DNA from: Clostridiales bacterium
Lineage (GTDB): Bacteria > Bacillota > Clostridia > Saccharofermentanales > Saccharofermentanaceae
Reading direction: 5' to 3'
Assembly (NCBI GenBank): GCA_017510605.1
Contig: JAFWMQ010000015.1
Span: 310,001 to 374,000, forward strand
DNA: 64,000 nucleotides
Shown one piece after another: positions 1-10,581 of this stretch (the stretch's first letter is position 1; every line of letters starts with the position of its first letter). Both the position numbers and the translations under genes were made by a program. The notes under the pieces are model-generated. The model was not told the DNA's origin, made no database searches, and saw only the letters and a program-made list of their open reading frames with translations.

Positions 1-108
1 AAGAAAGCGGAAGAGGTTCTGGGCTTCAAAGCCAAATACGGAATCGATGAGATGTGTTCGTCCTGCTGGAAGTGGCAGACTATGAATCCTGAAGGCCTTT
101 CTGACTGA
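1..108 (+). CDS. galE: UDP-glucose 4-epimerase, C-terminal fragment
   Basis: The window opens inside a reading frame whose last 35 codons run to a TGA at 106-108. The peptide has the arrangement seen at the end of bacterial GalE: AEEVLGFKAKYGIDEMC, an aromatic KWQ, then MNPEGLSD. GalE interconverts UDP-glucose and UDP-galactose (Leloir pathway) in the cytoplasm. Only the tail is present, so the NAD-binding Rossmann part and catalytic residues lie upstream of the window. The identification rests on this short tail alone. The sequence after the stop leads directly into the groESL promoter. Confidence 0.7.
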   Translation, partial: KKAEEVLGFKAKYGIDEMCSSCWKWQTMNPEGLSD

Positions 109-152
109 TATAATACATTTTTAGCCGTTTTTGACTTTTTTTGATTTTCGTA

Positions 153-181
153 TTGACAGTCTCGAAAAGAAGAATTATATT
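153..181 (+). promoter_or_regulatory. Sigma-A promoter of groESL
   Basis: TTGACA at 153-158 and TATATT at 176-181 are separated by exactly 17 bp. The predicted transcript start falls around 188-190, just at the left edge of the CIRCE operator, which is the usual arrangement for HrcA-repressed chaperone genes. Confidence 0.9.
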
Positions 182-190
182 TTGTTGTGG

Positions 191-217
191 TTAGCACTTG
201 AGGTAATAGAGTGCTAA
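191..217 (+). promoter_or_regulatory. CIRCE operator (HrcA binding site)
   Basis: The inverted repeat is TTAGCACTT (191-199), a 9-nt spacer, then GAGTGCTAA (209-217). It matches the CIRCE consensus TTAGCACTC-N9-GAGTGCTAA with one change in the left arm (final C to T). HrcA binding here would block groESL transcription until heat shock. hrcA itself is not in the window. Confidence 0.95.
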
Positions 218-248
218 CCGCGATTTCATTATATTGGAGGTCTTTTTT

Positions 249-2179
<1,931 letters not shown>

Positions 2180-2188
2180 GCGTTCGCA

Positions 2189-2251
2189 ATATGACCATTC
2201 GCAACGGGTCCTCCGCGCTTCGCTTGTGCGGAAGTAGCGAAATGATCATAT
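2189..2251. repeat. Long imperfect hairpin after groEL
   Basis: Outer arms 2189-2202 (ATATGACCATTCGC) and 2237-2251 are nearly complementary. An inner stem pairs 2210-2216 with 2228-2234 around a loop containing GCTTCGCT. It lies between the groEL stop and the intrinsic terminator, so it would be at the 3' end of the groESL mRNA. It may act as an RNA stability structure or be an intergenic repeat remnant. Confidence 0.6.
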
Positions 2252-2276
2252 AGCTCACTTTTCGAAGAAATCATAT

Positions 2277-2310
2277 AAAGGCAGTCTCTCTGATGAGGCT
2301 GCCTTTTTTA
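2277..2310 (+). terminator. Intrinsic terminator of groESL
   Basis: Arms 2277-2286 and 2297-2306 form a 10-bp stem, AAAGGCAGTC with GGCTGCCTTT, containing one T-G wobble. A run of T residues follows. The stem has the same core as the terminators at 22364, 38496 and 61650. Confidence 0.9.
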
Positions 2311-2321
2311 TATCATCTGTT

Positions 2322-2410
2322 TTCTATCGGAAAAACCGAAAATAGGCATTCTCGATAGAATTTTGCCGTTTTTCTATCGGAAAAGCTCAAAAACGTGATT
2401 TGCGATAGAT
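2322..2410. repeat. Two 39-bp repeat units, each with inverted ends
   Basis: Units at 2322-2360 and 2372-2410 have identical length and a 50-bp period. Both begin TTCTATCGGAAAA. The first ends CGATAGAA and the second CGATAGAT, so each unit is bounded by an 8-bp (second unit 7-bp) inverted repeat. The interiors share a central AAAA block but are otherwise diverged. The rest of the 318-nt gap between groEL and the next gene holds the hairpin and terminator above and a TATAAT at 2434-2439 that may be the -10 of the next transcript. Confidence 0.7.
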
Positions 2411-2497
2411 TAATGAGGAACCTGCTTGAAAACTATAATGGGATCTAACGTTCTAATAACATTTTTATGATAGAATAGTCTCTGTTTGAGGTGAAGC

Positions 2498-3076
2498 ATG
2501 CTACAGGACAGTTTTATTGAGACAAGTGTCAGGCGTAAGAACGGTATTTCGGAAGTGTTGTTCAATACATTTCTTATAACTACGGCTATCATTGCAATTG
2601 TTTTATGTTTTATATTCCCGTTATATGTCGGTGAGAATCTGTACTTTATCTCAGGAATCCTGGCGTTCGGTATTGTTGCAGGGGTAGTAATACTGATCAA
2701 GCGTCAGCATAAGGAATATGAGGTTGAGATCTCCAATGACCTTGTCGATTGTGCGATAATTCTCGGGGATAATAAGCGCGATGAGCTGATAAGTTTCTCT
2801 TTAAAGGATTGTGAATATATTGGCCCTGTTACTTCTGACAGATTTAAAACGGATAAAGAAAAAGCCAATATCACGATAAAAATGACTGATTACAAGGAAT
2901 TCGACATCGATGAGAAATACTGGTATTGGCTGATACCGACGGAGGGTATCAAGGTCATGATCGTATTTATTTATAAGGACGAGATGTATCCGGTTTTCAG
3001 GAGATATAATCCCAGAGGGACTATTGCTATGGCAATGCCGCGCGTAAAAAAAGATAAGGATCCGGAAAATGAGTGA
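2498..3076 (+). CDS. Small membrane protein of unknown function
   Basis: A 192-residue protein with two adjacent membrane segments at about residues 21-42 and 48-67, followed by a soluble C-terminal part of about 120 residues, probably cytoplasmic and rich in beta strands. The layout (short amphipathic N-terminus starting MLQDSFIET, two helices, then a PH-like domain) resembles DUF6106-type proteins of Clostridia, but I am not certain of the family. A GAGGTG lies a few bases before the ATG. Its end overlaps the start of the acyl-ACP thioesterase gene by 8 nt, which implies co-translation. No catalytic motif is visible. Confidence 0.75.
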   Translation: MLQDSFIETSVRRKNGISEVLFNTFLITTAIIAIVLCFIFPLYVGENLYFISGILAFGIVAGVVILIKRQHKEYEVEISNDLVDCAIILGDNKRDELISFSLKDCEYIGPVTSDRFKTDKEKANITIKMTDYKEFDIDEKYWYWLIPTEGIKVMIVFIYKDEMYPVFRRYNPRGTIAMAMPRVKKDKDPENE

Positions 3077-3839
3077 TATCAGTAAATACACAGATGTTGA
3101 TGTTTATTGCAAGGCAACGGAATGCGGGATAGGGGACAGGCTTTACTGTTCTTCTCTGATCGGCGATCTTCAGGAAGCGGCTGAAAGAAGTTCTCATTCT
3201 ATCGGTTATGGTACGGATTTCCTAAAGGAAAATTCAATTTGCTGGATAATCCTGAAGATGAGGCTGCATTTTACCGAGCTCCCTTGTTGGCATGAGACAT
3301 TCCGCATCAGGACCTGGGCAAATGTTATTGAAAAGATCTATTACGGTCGTGATTTTGAGATATTCAGCAGTGACGGGAGGCTTATAGGCAAGGCAACTTC
3401 AACGTGGATACTGGCTGACTGGAACACCCACAGACCTGTCATTGCAAGTAAACGTCCAGAACTTCCGCCACAGGTGATACAGGATCCGAGGCTAGCTTTC
3501 GGAGAATTATGTCCGAAGATAACGTTTCCTACAAGAAATGACGTTGCAGGTGAGACTGAAAAACCGGTAATTATCAAATATGCTGACTATAACGAACTGG
3601 ACAGAAACAGACATGTAAACAATTCACGTTATACGGCATGGGCTTATGACGCTCTTTTTAAGTGCGGATATGATGTTTCTTTGATCGAAGATCTGGTTAT
3701 CAACTACAACAGCGAAGTAAAAGCGGGGGAGAAGGTCGAGCTTTTCATAGTCAGAAATGATGATAAAGTCAGTGTTTTCGGCTATAAAAATATCGATACT
3801 AAGGGCTTTGCCTGTGAATTAACGCTCAGACAGGATTGA
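3069..3839 (+). CDS. Acyl-ACP thioesterase (FatA/FatB-like, bacterial)
   Basis: A 256-residue double-hotdog protein. The first hotdog covers about residues 10-130 and contains HFTELPCWHETFRIRTW. The second covers about 165-250 and contains DRNRHVNNSRY at 178-188, which holds the Asn/His pair of the family's active site. Such enzymes hydrolyse acyl-ACP to release free fatty acids in the cytoplasm and so set chain length. It overlaps the upstream membrane protein gene by 8 nt. No fatty-acid synthesis genes are adjacent, so the acyl chain specificity cannot be inferred. Confidence 0.88.
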   Translation: MSDISKYTDVDVYCKATECGIGDRLYCSSLIGDLQEAAERSSHSIGYGTDFLKENSICWIILKMRLHFTELPCWHETFRIRTWANVIEKIYYGRDFEIFSSDGRLIGKATSTWILADWNTHRPVIASKRPELPPQVIQDPRLAFGELCPKITFPTRNDVAGETEKPVIIKYADYNELDRNRHVNNSRYTAWAYDALFKCGYDVSLIEDLVINYNSEVKAGEKVELFIVRNDDKVSVFGYKNIDTKGFACELTLRQD

Positions 3840-3881
3840 TATCTGTACTGATACTCCTTTTTATTATCTTCTTATTTTTGA

Positions 3882-3887
3882 TATAAT
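3882..3887 (+). promoter_or_regulatory. Probable -10 element of the Gld-like ABC operon
   Basis: A perfect TATAAT lies 40 nt before the ABC ATPase start, in the only sizeable gap (87 nt) upstream of this operon. The region 17 bp further upstream is T-rich (TTTTAT) and gives only a weak -35, so the promoter is probable rather than proven. Confidence 0.5.
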
Positions 3888-3926
3888 AATAAGTTGTATG
3901 TCTATTTGGCATATCTGGAGGTAACA

Positions 3927-4874
3927 ATGATTGAGATTAACAATCTTGTGAAGAGATATGGTGATAAAACTGCCGTAAATAATATTTCTTTCACAGTAAA
4001 TGATGATGAAGTCTTGGGATTCTTGGGACCTAATGGTGCAGGAAAAACAACCACAATGAATATTATTACCGGATATATTTCGTCTTCATCCGGAACGGTC
4101 AAGGTAAACGGCCACGATATTCTCGAAGAACCGGAGCTCGCCAAAAAGGAGATCGGTTATCTTCCTGAGAACCCGCCGCTTTATTATGATATGACCGTAC
4201 GTGAATACCTTGGTTTCATTTGCGACCTTAAAGCCGTACCTAAGGAAAAGCGTAAAAACCAGTTAGACAGGATCATTTCACTTGTAAAGATATCTGATGT
4301 TACAGACAGACTTATCGGAAATCTGTCGAAAGGTTATAAACAGCGTGTAGGTATTGCCCAGGCTATGGTAGGCGATCCGTCGATCCTTATCCTTGACGAA
4401 CCCACAGTTGGTCTTGACCCCAATCAGATCATCGAGATCAGAAAACTCATCAAATCTCTTGCTAAATCTCATTCAATCATTATCAGTTCCCACATTCTTC
4501 CTGAGATTCAGGAAATCGCCGACCGTGTAGTTATCATCAATCACGGTAAGATAGCTGCTGTTGATACACTGACAGATCTTTCCAGACGATTATCCGGTCA
4601 ATCTAAACTCCTTATGACTTTTAAGGGCCCCGTTAAAGAGTGTTCTTCCAAGATCCGTACTCTTCCGGGTGTTTCTTCATCTGTTCCGAGAGTTTCAGAC
4701 AGCAAGATCAATCAGCTGGAGATCGGAATCTCTGCCGAGAATACATCTGAAGTCAGAGCCTCCATATTCTTTATGATGGCAAATGAAGGATGGCCCATCC
4801 TTGAATTACGTTCCATGGATCCGACACTTGAGGAGATCTTCCTTAGTATCACATCAGGTAAAAGGAGGGTTTGA
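3927..4874 (+). CDS. ABC transporter ATP-binding protein, GldA-like
   Basis: A 315-residue ATPase. The Walker A motif GPNGAGKTT is at residues 34-42, the signature region LSKGYKQR at 133-140 and Walker B ILILDEP at 153-159. The extra C-terminal 90 residues are typical of ABC-2 exporters of the NatA/GldA type. The start is the ATG at 3927, seven bases after TGGAGGT; an upstream TTG in frame would include this ribosome binding site. It is followed 3 nt later by a matching permease and then by GldG-like and DUF4340 proteins, so it probably powers a transport or envelope-remodelling complex. The substrate is unknown. Confidence 0.93.
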   Translation: MIEINNLVKRYGDKTAVNNISFTVNDDEVLGFLGPNGAGKTTTMNIITGYISSSSGTVKVNGHDILEEPELAKKEIGYLPENPPLYYDMTVREYLGFICDLKAVPKEKRKNQLDRIISLVKISDVTDRLIGNLSKGYKQRVGIAQAMVGDPSILILDEPTVGLDPNQIIEIRKLIKSLAKSHSIIISSHILPEIQEIADRVVIINHGKIAAVDTLTDLSRRLSGQSKLLMTFKGPVKECSSKIRTLPGVSSSVPRVSDSKINQLEIGISAENTSEVRASIFFMMANEGWPILELRSMDPTLEEIFLSITSGKRRV

Positions 4875-4877
4875 TCA

Positions 4878-5645
4878 ATGTACGCGATATTTAAAAGAGA
4901 GTTTTTATCATATTTCAGATCTCCGGTCGGATATGTTGCGATCGCGATCTTCTCATTCCTTTCGGGATTTATATTTTATTCGCAGTTCAGCACCGGTGCA
5001 GTAAATATCGGCAGCGAAGTTATATCACTCAGATCTTTCTTTGTGATCATTGTTCCTATAATCACAATGGGACTTCTTGCCGAAGATAAAAAAAGAGGCA
5101 CAGATATCCTTTATTACACGACACCTGTCAGTCTTTTCAATGTAGTAATCGGAAAGATGCTTGCTTCTTTTGCTTTATACGCGATCATGTTCATCAATGT
5201 AATCATTCATATTATTGTTACTTTGAACTGCGGCGGAGTGTTTGGTGTCGGTGAGATGGGCACGATCATTGTCTTTTTCTTTATGGCATTTATGTTCATC
5301 TCGATCGGTTTATTTGCTTCCGCGATAACTGACAGCCAGATCGTATCTGCCATTGTGTCATTTATCATGATCCTTATTACACAGCTGATCTCTTATATTG
5401 CAGATTATATCGGCACAGCCATTTATTCATTATCAACATCGATAGGTATGAAGACCGATTCTGCTGTTAACTTTAAAAATGCTGTCAGAAATGCGGTAGC
5501 CTGGTTTGATCCTTTTTCCAAGACACAGGATTTCCGTCTTGGAGTTTTTTCCGTATCAGCATTATTCTTCCTTGTTTCTGTCGGTATCTTATTCCTGTAT
5601 TTAACTTTCAGGGTGCTCGAAAAGAAACGCTGGAGCCAGGCTTGA
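4878..5645 (+). CDS. ABC-2 type permease, GldF-like
   Basis: A 255-residue integral membrane protein with about six hydrophobic helices, beginning MYAIFKREFLSYFRSPVGYV. The short cytoplasmic N-terminus with a KREFLSYFRSP segment is the usual opening of GldF-type ABC-2 permeases. The AEDKKRGTDILYYTTPVS stretch near residue 75 matches the conserved loop of this permease group. It is the membrane partner of the ATPase immediately upstream (3-nt gap) and is followed after 19 nt by a GldG-like gene. Confidence 0.9.
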   Translation: MYAIFKREFLSYFRSPVGYVAIAIFSFLSGFIFYSQFSTGAVNIGSEVISLRSFFVIIVPIITMGLLAEDKKRGTDILYYTTPVSLFNVVIGKMLASFALYAIMFINVIIHIIVTLNCGGVFGVGEMGTIIVFFFMAFMFISIGLFASAITDSQIVSAIVSFIMILITQLISYIADYIGTAIYSLSTSIGMKTDSAVNFKNAVRNAVAWFDPFSKTQDFRLGVFSVSALFFLVSVGILFLYLTFRVLEKKRWSQA

Positions 5646-5664
5646 CGGAGGTTAACGGTTTATT

Positions 5665-7221
5665 ATGAACAAAGAGATAAATAACAAGAAAATACCCATG
5701 GCTGAAAAGACCGGCGCTAAAAAGATCCTCAAAGATAATCCGGCTGTTCATGACGATGACAGAGCGGATAAGCTTAAGCTTTATTCGATAGGATCGGTTG
5801 TAATACTTATTGTGATAATTATTCTGGCTAATGTGCTTTTCGATAAGGCTTTAGGCAAAGCACTTACATTCGATTTCTCTGATGCAGGTCAGAACTCGAT
5901 TTCTCAGGCATCAGAAGATTTTATTGATTCTTTACCGGCTGATACCCGCATCAGGATCGTGGGATTATTTACACGCCCGGATAATGTTGCAGGAACACCT
6001 TATCAGTATATTGTTCCTCTGCTTGATGATTATGTTAAGAAATCAGACGGTAAGATCACAGTAGATTATGTAAATATCAATGAACAGCCGACTATAATAA
6101 GCCAGCTCGATCCTGCCAACGCATATGATCTTTCTTCAAAATCTGATACTTATGTAGTTGAGTATAACGGCAAGATAAAGATCGTTGATCCGATCAACTG
6201 TTATACATACGATGAGAGTTTGTCCCAATACTATGGCAAATATGTCGTAATCGGTAATAACACTGAATTTACTTTTACTAATGCGATGTTTGTCCTGACC
6301 AATAATTCAGCTTTCAAAGCTTATATAGTTACTGGTCTTAAGGAAGACGGAAATGCCGGTATCACCAAGATCCTTGATTCAATGGCAATTGATGTCCAGG
6401 AACTTCCTGTTTCGGAGACTTTTGCAGTTCCTGATGATTGCGATCTTTTGATCCTGAACGGACCTAATAATGATATTTCCGAGAAGGTTTATGTTGCTAT
6501 GTCCGATTACCTGAAAAAGGGCGGAAAAATGTTCATAGCCGTTAACTATTCACTTGATAATGTCAGCGTCCGTTTTGACCGGCTTAATGCTTTGTTGAAC
6601 CAGGTCAACATTAATATCGATCCTGCTCTTATTTCCGAGAATGATCCCGGTTACCAGCTCAGCGGCAGTGCAATTGATTCAACTGTAACTGCAGCGGAAT
6701 TATTTAATAATTATGCTAATATCCCGTATCTTCACAGCACTTATGCCAGATCAGTCCGGAAAATTGATTCTTCCAATTCGGGAATCAAGACATATCCTGT
6801 TCTTTGTACAAGTAAAAAAGCTACCCTTTTTGAGGTCGACTCACAGGGCAATATTATGGATACCGGATCCAGTGCTGAGGGACAATATAATGTTGCGATG
6901 TATTCTGTCGGATCCGGAGACGATCCGTCTAAGGTATTTGTTTTCGGAACCTTGAATTTCTCTTCTGATGAATACATTGCTTCATATGGACTTAATGACA
7001 TTAACATGGATTTCTTCAGGTCCTGTATCAGAGAGCTTTCCAGCTCAAAAACTGTTACTGCATTAAGTATTTCCACCAAGAATGTGGATAATTTCTCACT
7101 TGCTTCGGATAAATCAACTACATCTCATTCGACAGCTGTGCTCATTGTCTTTTTGATCGTTATTCCGGTCTTGCTTATAGCAGCTGCTGTAATTGTTTAT
7201 TCAAAGAGGAAGAATCTCTGA
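5665..7221 (+). CDS. GldG-like ABC-associated membrane protein
   Basis: A 518-residue protein with an N-terminal membrane helix at about residues 36-57, a large extracytoplasmic domain, and a second helix at about 489-512 ending in SKRKNL. The outside domain resembles the GldG/IFT52-like region found beside GldA/GldF permeases (for example the KAYIVTGLKEDGNAGI segment and the following DCDLLILNGPNNDIS). It presumably sits with the ATPase and permease as an accessory subunit. In Bacteroidetes the related genes serve gliding, but in Firmicutes the role is not established. The stop at 7219-7221 is one base before the next gene's ATG. Confidence 0.85.
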   Translation: MNKEINNKKIPMAEKTGAKKILKDNPAVHDDDRADKLKLYSIGSVVILIVIIILANVLFDKALGKALTFDFSDAGQNSISQASEDFIDSLPADTRIRIVGLFTRPDNVAGTPYQYIVPLLDDYVKKSDGKITVDYVNINEQPTIISQLDPANAYDLSSKSDTYVVEYNGKIKIVDPINCYTYDESLSQYYGKYVVIGNNTEFTFTNAMFVLTNNSAFKAYIVTGLKEDGNAGITKILDSMAIDVQELPVSETFAVPDDCDLLILNGPNNDISEKVYVAMSDYLKKGGKMFIAVNYSLDNVSVRFDRLNALLNQVNINIDPALISENDPGYQLSGSAIDSTVTAAELFNNYANIPYLHSTYARSVRKIDSSNSGIKTYPVLCTSKKATLFEVDSQGNIMDTGSSAEGQYNVAMYSVGSGDDPSKVFVFGTLNFSSDEYIASYGLNDINMDFFRSCIRELSSSKTVTALSISTKNVDNFSLASDKSTTSHSTAVLIVFLIVIPVLLIAAAVIVYSKRKNL

Positions 7222-7222
7222 T

Positions 7223-8704
7223 ATGAAGTCCGCAAAGAATCTTCTTGTTCCATTCATTGTACTGATCATGCTGGTTATCGGCTTGATTGTATATTCTGCT
7301 GTTGAAAGATTCAGGAACACAGAACCTTCTGAGACATCCGACGGTGTTTACGATGTTCTCTATTATAATCCGGGCGACATATCGTCTATATCTGTTTATA
7401 ACCGTGAGACCGGTCATTCTTCAGTTGTTAAATGCCTCTTGGACAGTGACAACAACATTCAGTACGAATATTTAGGGGATGATGCTGAACCCGGTGTTTA
7501 TTATGCCCAGTATAAATTATCTGATTATGTCAGCAGTCTGACCAGTTTTTACAGCAGTACCATAGTCTCGAAAACCGGTAACTTTTCCGAGTATGGCCTT
7601 GATAATCCGAGTTATACATTAACGATAAGTCTGGTAAACGGAACCGTTACTAATGTTTATCTCGGAAACAAGACCCCTGATACAAAATACTGTTATATGT
7701 TTGTTGAAGGAGCGCAGGATATTTATTTGGTATCTTCAGATAAACTTGTCCAGGCAGATAAAACAGCTATAAGTTTTCTTGATCCTACGGTTCTTAGAAT
7801 AGACAGCAAGAATCTTAAGGCTGTTCATTTTGACCGGAAGAGTGACGGATTATCTCTTGATGCTGCCGTGGCATTATCCGCAAGCGGTATTACATCTTAT
7901 GAGATAGTTAAGCCGTATCATCATCCGGCAAGTGCTTATTTTGCAAATATGGTCGATAATCTGTTAAATCTCGAGATATCCGAATATATTGAGATAAATG
8001 ATCTCTCTAAATACGGACTTGATGATCCTGCTTTCCATTTTGTTCTTGCTTTGACTAACGGAGAGAAAACAGAAATCTACTTCAGCGACCTCATCAATGA
8101 ATATTATTACGGGTATATAGCCGGATATGACAAATACTTCAAGCTCAATAAATATCAGTTAGAGAATCTGGATATGATGGAGACGGTATTGATCGATTCT
8201 TATATCTGCTATTGCTTTGCAAAAGATATATCTTCGATCAATGTTACATACGGTGACAAATCTTTCAAATTCGATCTGAATGTTGCTGAAGGCAGAAGTA
8301 TAACTGATGACAGATCAACAGTCACTCTCGACGGGCGTAATGCAAAAGTATCGGATTCTTCCGGAAGATCTTATTGTTCTATTCTTTTCGAGAGTATTGC
8401 ATGCATCAAGATCGGCGGCATTGATACTGAAGCCACAGTTGATACAAGTAAAGGACCTGTTATTACAATAAGCTTTATTGGTAAGAATTACGCTACAACA
8501 GATTTTGAATTCTATACCAGAGACGCTGATTCATACTATGTATTAAAGAACGGCGAATACATGGGTTTCTATGTATACTCCGGAGAGATCTTTAATGACG
8601 GCGCATATGATACTTACAACTATGGCTTCTGGAAAGCTTATGAGCTTTTGAGTGAAGCTATTTCCGGAAGTGTTAACGGAATTTACGATATACCGGCAGC
8701 ATAA
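7223..8704 (+). CDS. DUF4340 domain envelope protein
   Basis: A 493-residue protein with one N-terminal membrane anchor (residues 6-25) and a large outside domain built from repeated 'LxxYGLDNPxxxLTI...GTVTNVYLGNKTPD...CYMFVEGAQDIYLVS' units, the hallmark of DUF4340. The second unit (KYGLDDPAFHF) is at about residues 258-268. I start at the ATG at 7223, one base after the upstream stop; the AGAGGA at 7205-7210 can serve as its ribosome binding site. DUF4340 proteins regularly accompany GldA/F/G-like ABC genes, which supports one complex. Confidence 0.85.
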   Translation: MKSAKNLLVPFIVLIMLVIGLIVYSAVERFRNTEPSETSDGVYDVLYYNPGDISSISVYNRETGHSSVVKCLLDSDNNIQYEYLGDDAEPGVYYAQYKLSDYVSSLTSFYSSTIVSKTGNFSEYGLDNPSYTLTISLVNGTVTNVYLGNKTPDTKYCYMFVEGAQDIYLVSSDKLVQADKTAISFLDPTVLRIDSKNLKAVHFDRKSDGLSLDAAVALSASGITSYEIVKPYHHPASAYFANMVDNLLNLEISEYIEINDLSKYGLDDPAFHFVLALTNGEKTEIYFSDLINEYYYGYIAGYDKYFKLNKYQLENLDMMETVLIDSYICYCFAKDISSINVTYGDKSFKFDLNVAEGRSITDDRSTVTLDGRNAKVSDSSGRSYCSILFESIACIKIGGIDTEATVDTSKGPVITISFIGKNYATTDFEFYTRDADSYYVLKNGEYMGFYVYSGEIFNDGAYDTYNYGFWKAYELLSEAISGSVNGIYDIPAA

Positions 8705-8712
8705 TCAAGATT

Positions 8713-9906
8713 ATGAAAGATAAGCAAGTGAAAGAAAAACCTAAAAAGGAAAAAACTCCGGATAAGAATAAAGGGAGCATTTCTCAGATTGTTATCCGCA
8801 GAGGTCTGACGATCACTGTTATGATCTTCGCAACTCTGCTCATAGTCAGTATTGCTTTGATTTTTGTTGTTTCAAAGAAGATCGATTCGATGTCCGGTGC
8901 GGATGCGCAGATCAAGCTCTCGGCGCAGGGCGGTTTTTCATGTGAGTATTCCGAGGCGCAAAAGCTTTATCCTTATGCGGAAGGTGTTATTAAAGTAACC
9001 TCCGAAAGAATAGCATATCTTAATCTTTCCGGAACTGAGGTATTCTCACACGCAGTTTCTTATCAGAATCCCCAGTGTGTTACATTTGGCGATTATGTAG
9101 TTGTGTTTGACCGTGACGGTTACAGCTTTACTGTTCTTGACCAGGACGGCATTTGGTACAGCAAACCTACTGTAAACCCCATAAAGGCAGTACAGATGTC
9201 TGATGACGGTTTTACTGCCGTAATCAGCGGAGGCAGTGATTCGTTTGGTGAAGTAACGTTATTTGATAAGAGCGGTAATCAGATCGCGGTTTGGACATCG
9301 TACAATTCAGGCTTCCCGGTATGTTGTGCTTTCAATGCAGACTCAACGAGATTTGCCGTTTCAACGATCAATACGAGTGGTGCCGTTATCGTTCCTTATG
9401 TAAGGGTCTTTTCCATCACTAAGACTGTTAAGGGTTATGAAGTAAATGATGATGCGGTTTACAAGACAGATGATAACGTTATTTTCGCTTATGTATGTTA
9501 TGTCGGCAAAAAACTCTGCTGCTTTTCAGCTAATGCTTTATATGAAGTAAAGGATGATAACCTTGCAAGGATGAATTTTGATTTCTCCGCTATAGGTTAT
9601 GTTAAGAAAGTAGGAAACAATCTGTTTGTCACATATTCTGACGGAATCAGCCAGCTGAATAAACTTGCAATAATCAATTCATCTGACAGCGTTATCTACG
9701 ATTCAAATATAGGTTCGAATATCGTTTGTGTTGCGCAGGGTAACGGCATTTATGCGATCAATGTTGACCGGAGAGTGTTTATTTATAACGCTTCCGGTGT
9801 CATTACAAACGATTATTCCGTTGATGAAGATATCATCAGAATGAATTTCCTGTCAGGAAATAAACTTTGTGTTGTATCTACGGGCGGCGTTCATACGATC
9901 AATTAA
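8713..9906 (+). CDS. Membrane-anchored beta-propeller-like protein (DUF5711-like)
   Basis: A 397-residue protein. A very basic, lysine-rich N-terminus (about 27 residues) is followed by a single membrane helix at about 30-53 and then a long outside domain made of short repeated strands (YVVVFDRDGYSFTVLDQDG, GEVTLFDKSGNQIAVW, RRVFIYNASGVI), as in WD/PQQ-like propellers. The layout fits the DUF5711 family of Clostridia, although I assign it from appearance only. It sits 8 nt after the DUF4340 gene and 9 nt before the CYTH gene in the same operon. Confidence 0.75.
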   Translation: MKDKQVKEKPKKEKTPDKNKGSISQIVIRRGLTITVMIFATLLIVSIALIFVVSKKIDSMSGADAQIKLSAQGGFSCEYSEAQKLYPYAEGVIKVTSERIAYLNLSGTEVFSHAVSYQNPQCVTFGDYVVVFDRDGYSFTVLDQDGIWYSKPTVNPIKAVQMSDDGFTAVISGGSDSFGEVTLFDKSGNQIAVWTSYNSGFPVCCAFNADSTRFAVSTINTSGAVIVPYVRVFSITKTVKGYEVNDDAVYKTDDNVIFAYVCYVGKKLCCFSANALYEVKDDNLARMNFDFSAIGYVKKVGNNLFVTYSDGISQLNKLAIINSSDSVIYDSNIGSNIVCVAQGNGIYAINVDRRVFIYNASGVITNDYSVDEDIIRMNFLSGNKLCVVSTGGVHTIN

Positions 9907-9915
9907 GGAAATCAT

Positions 9916-10581
9916 ATGGAAACTGAAGCAAAACTCGGATTTAATGACAAAGAAAGTCTTTATGCTTTAACAACATCAGATGTTTTTCTGAAGTTTTGCG
10001 ATGATGACAATACGCCTGAACCTCTACTTCTCGAAAATTCATATCTTGATACAGAGGATATGTCAGTCTCACACCGGGGCGGAATGATCAGAGTAAGGCA
10101 TTACAACTCCAAAACAGAAGATTTCTATGAGTTCACCGTTAAATACGGAGGCTTTGTATCTGACGGCATTCATAAACGGTATGAATGGAACGTAAGAAGC
10201 GAGGATGGCAGGTTCTCTGTTGAAGGATTCAAACAGAATGCCGCAAATGATAATGATCCGTCTGATTTATTATCTGAAGTGTTTTGCGATATAAAAGATG
10301 AAGACCTGAAAGTTATCTGTTCTAATTCATTTACCAGAACTGTCTATAATCTGACATACGGGGCAAGCAGGATAGAAGCTTGCTTTGACAGCGGTGTTAT
10401 TACAAATCCCGATAATTCGATGACTGATGAAATCTGTGAGATGGAATTAGAACTCATAAATGGGAATGTTGAAGATCTTAATAACCTGAAAGATTATTTT
10501 ATTGAGAAAACCGGATGTTTTCCTTTCGAGAATACAAAATACAAAAGAACATTAGCTATGGCAGCAGGTAGATCAGAATGA
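9916..10581 (+). CDS. CYTH domain protein (triphosphate tunnel fold)
   Basis: A 221-residue protein that begins METEAKL, carrying the ExExK motif at residues 2-6 that defines the CYTH/triphosphate tunnel metalloenzyme superfamily. Further charged strand motifs follow: SYLDTEDMSV, IRVRHYN, YEFTVKYGG and the late MELELING. Members hydrolyse triphosphorylated substrates such as inorganic triphosphate or thiamine triphosphate. The actual substrate is not predictable here. Ribosome binding site AAGGA lies just upstream, and the last 4 nt overlap the next flavoprotein gene (ATGA). Confidence 0.85.
   Translation: METEAKLGFNDKESLYALTTSDVFLKFCDDDNTPEPLLLENSYLDTEDMSVSHRGGMIRVRHYNSKTEDFYEFTVKYGGFVSDGIHKRYEWNVRSEDGRFSVEGFKQNAANDNDPSDLLSEVFCDIKDEDLKVICSNSFTRTVYNLTYGASRIEACFDSGVITNPDNSMTDEICEMELELINGNVEDLNNLKDYFIEKTGCFPFENTKYKRTLAMAAGRSE

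Noticed and set aside
2322..2410. CRISPR-like array
   Set aside because: Only two units, diverged inside, with an 11-nt gap instead of spacers and no cas genes in the window.
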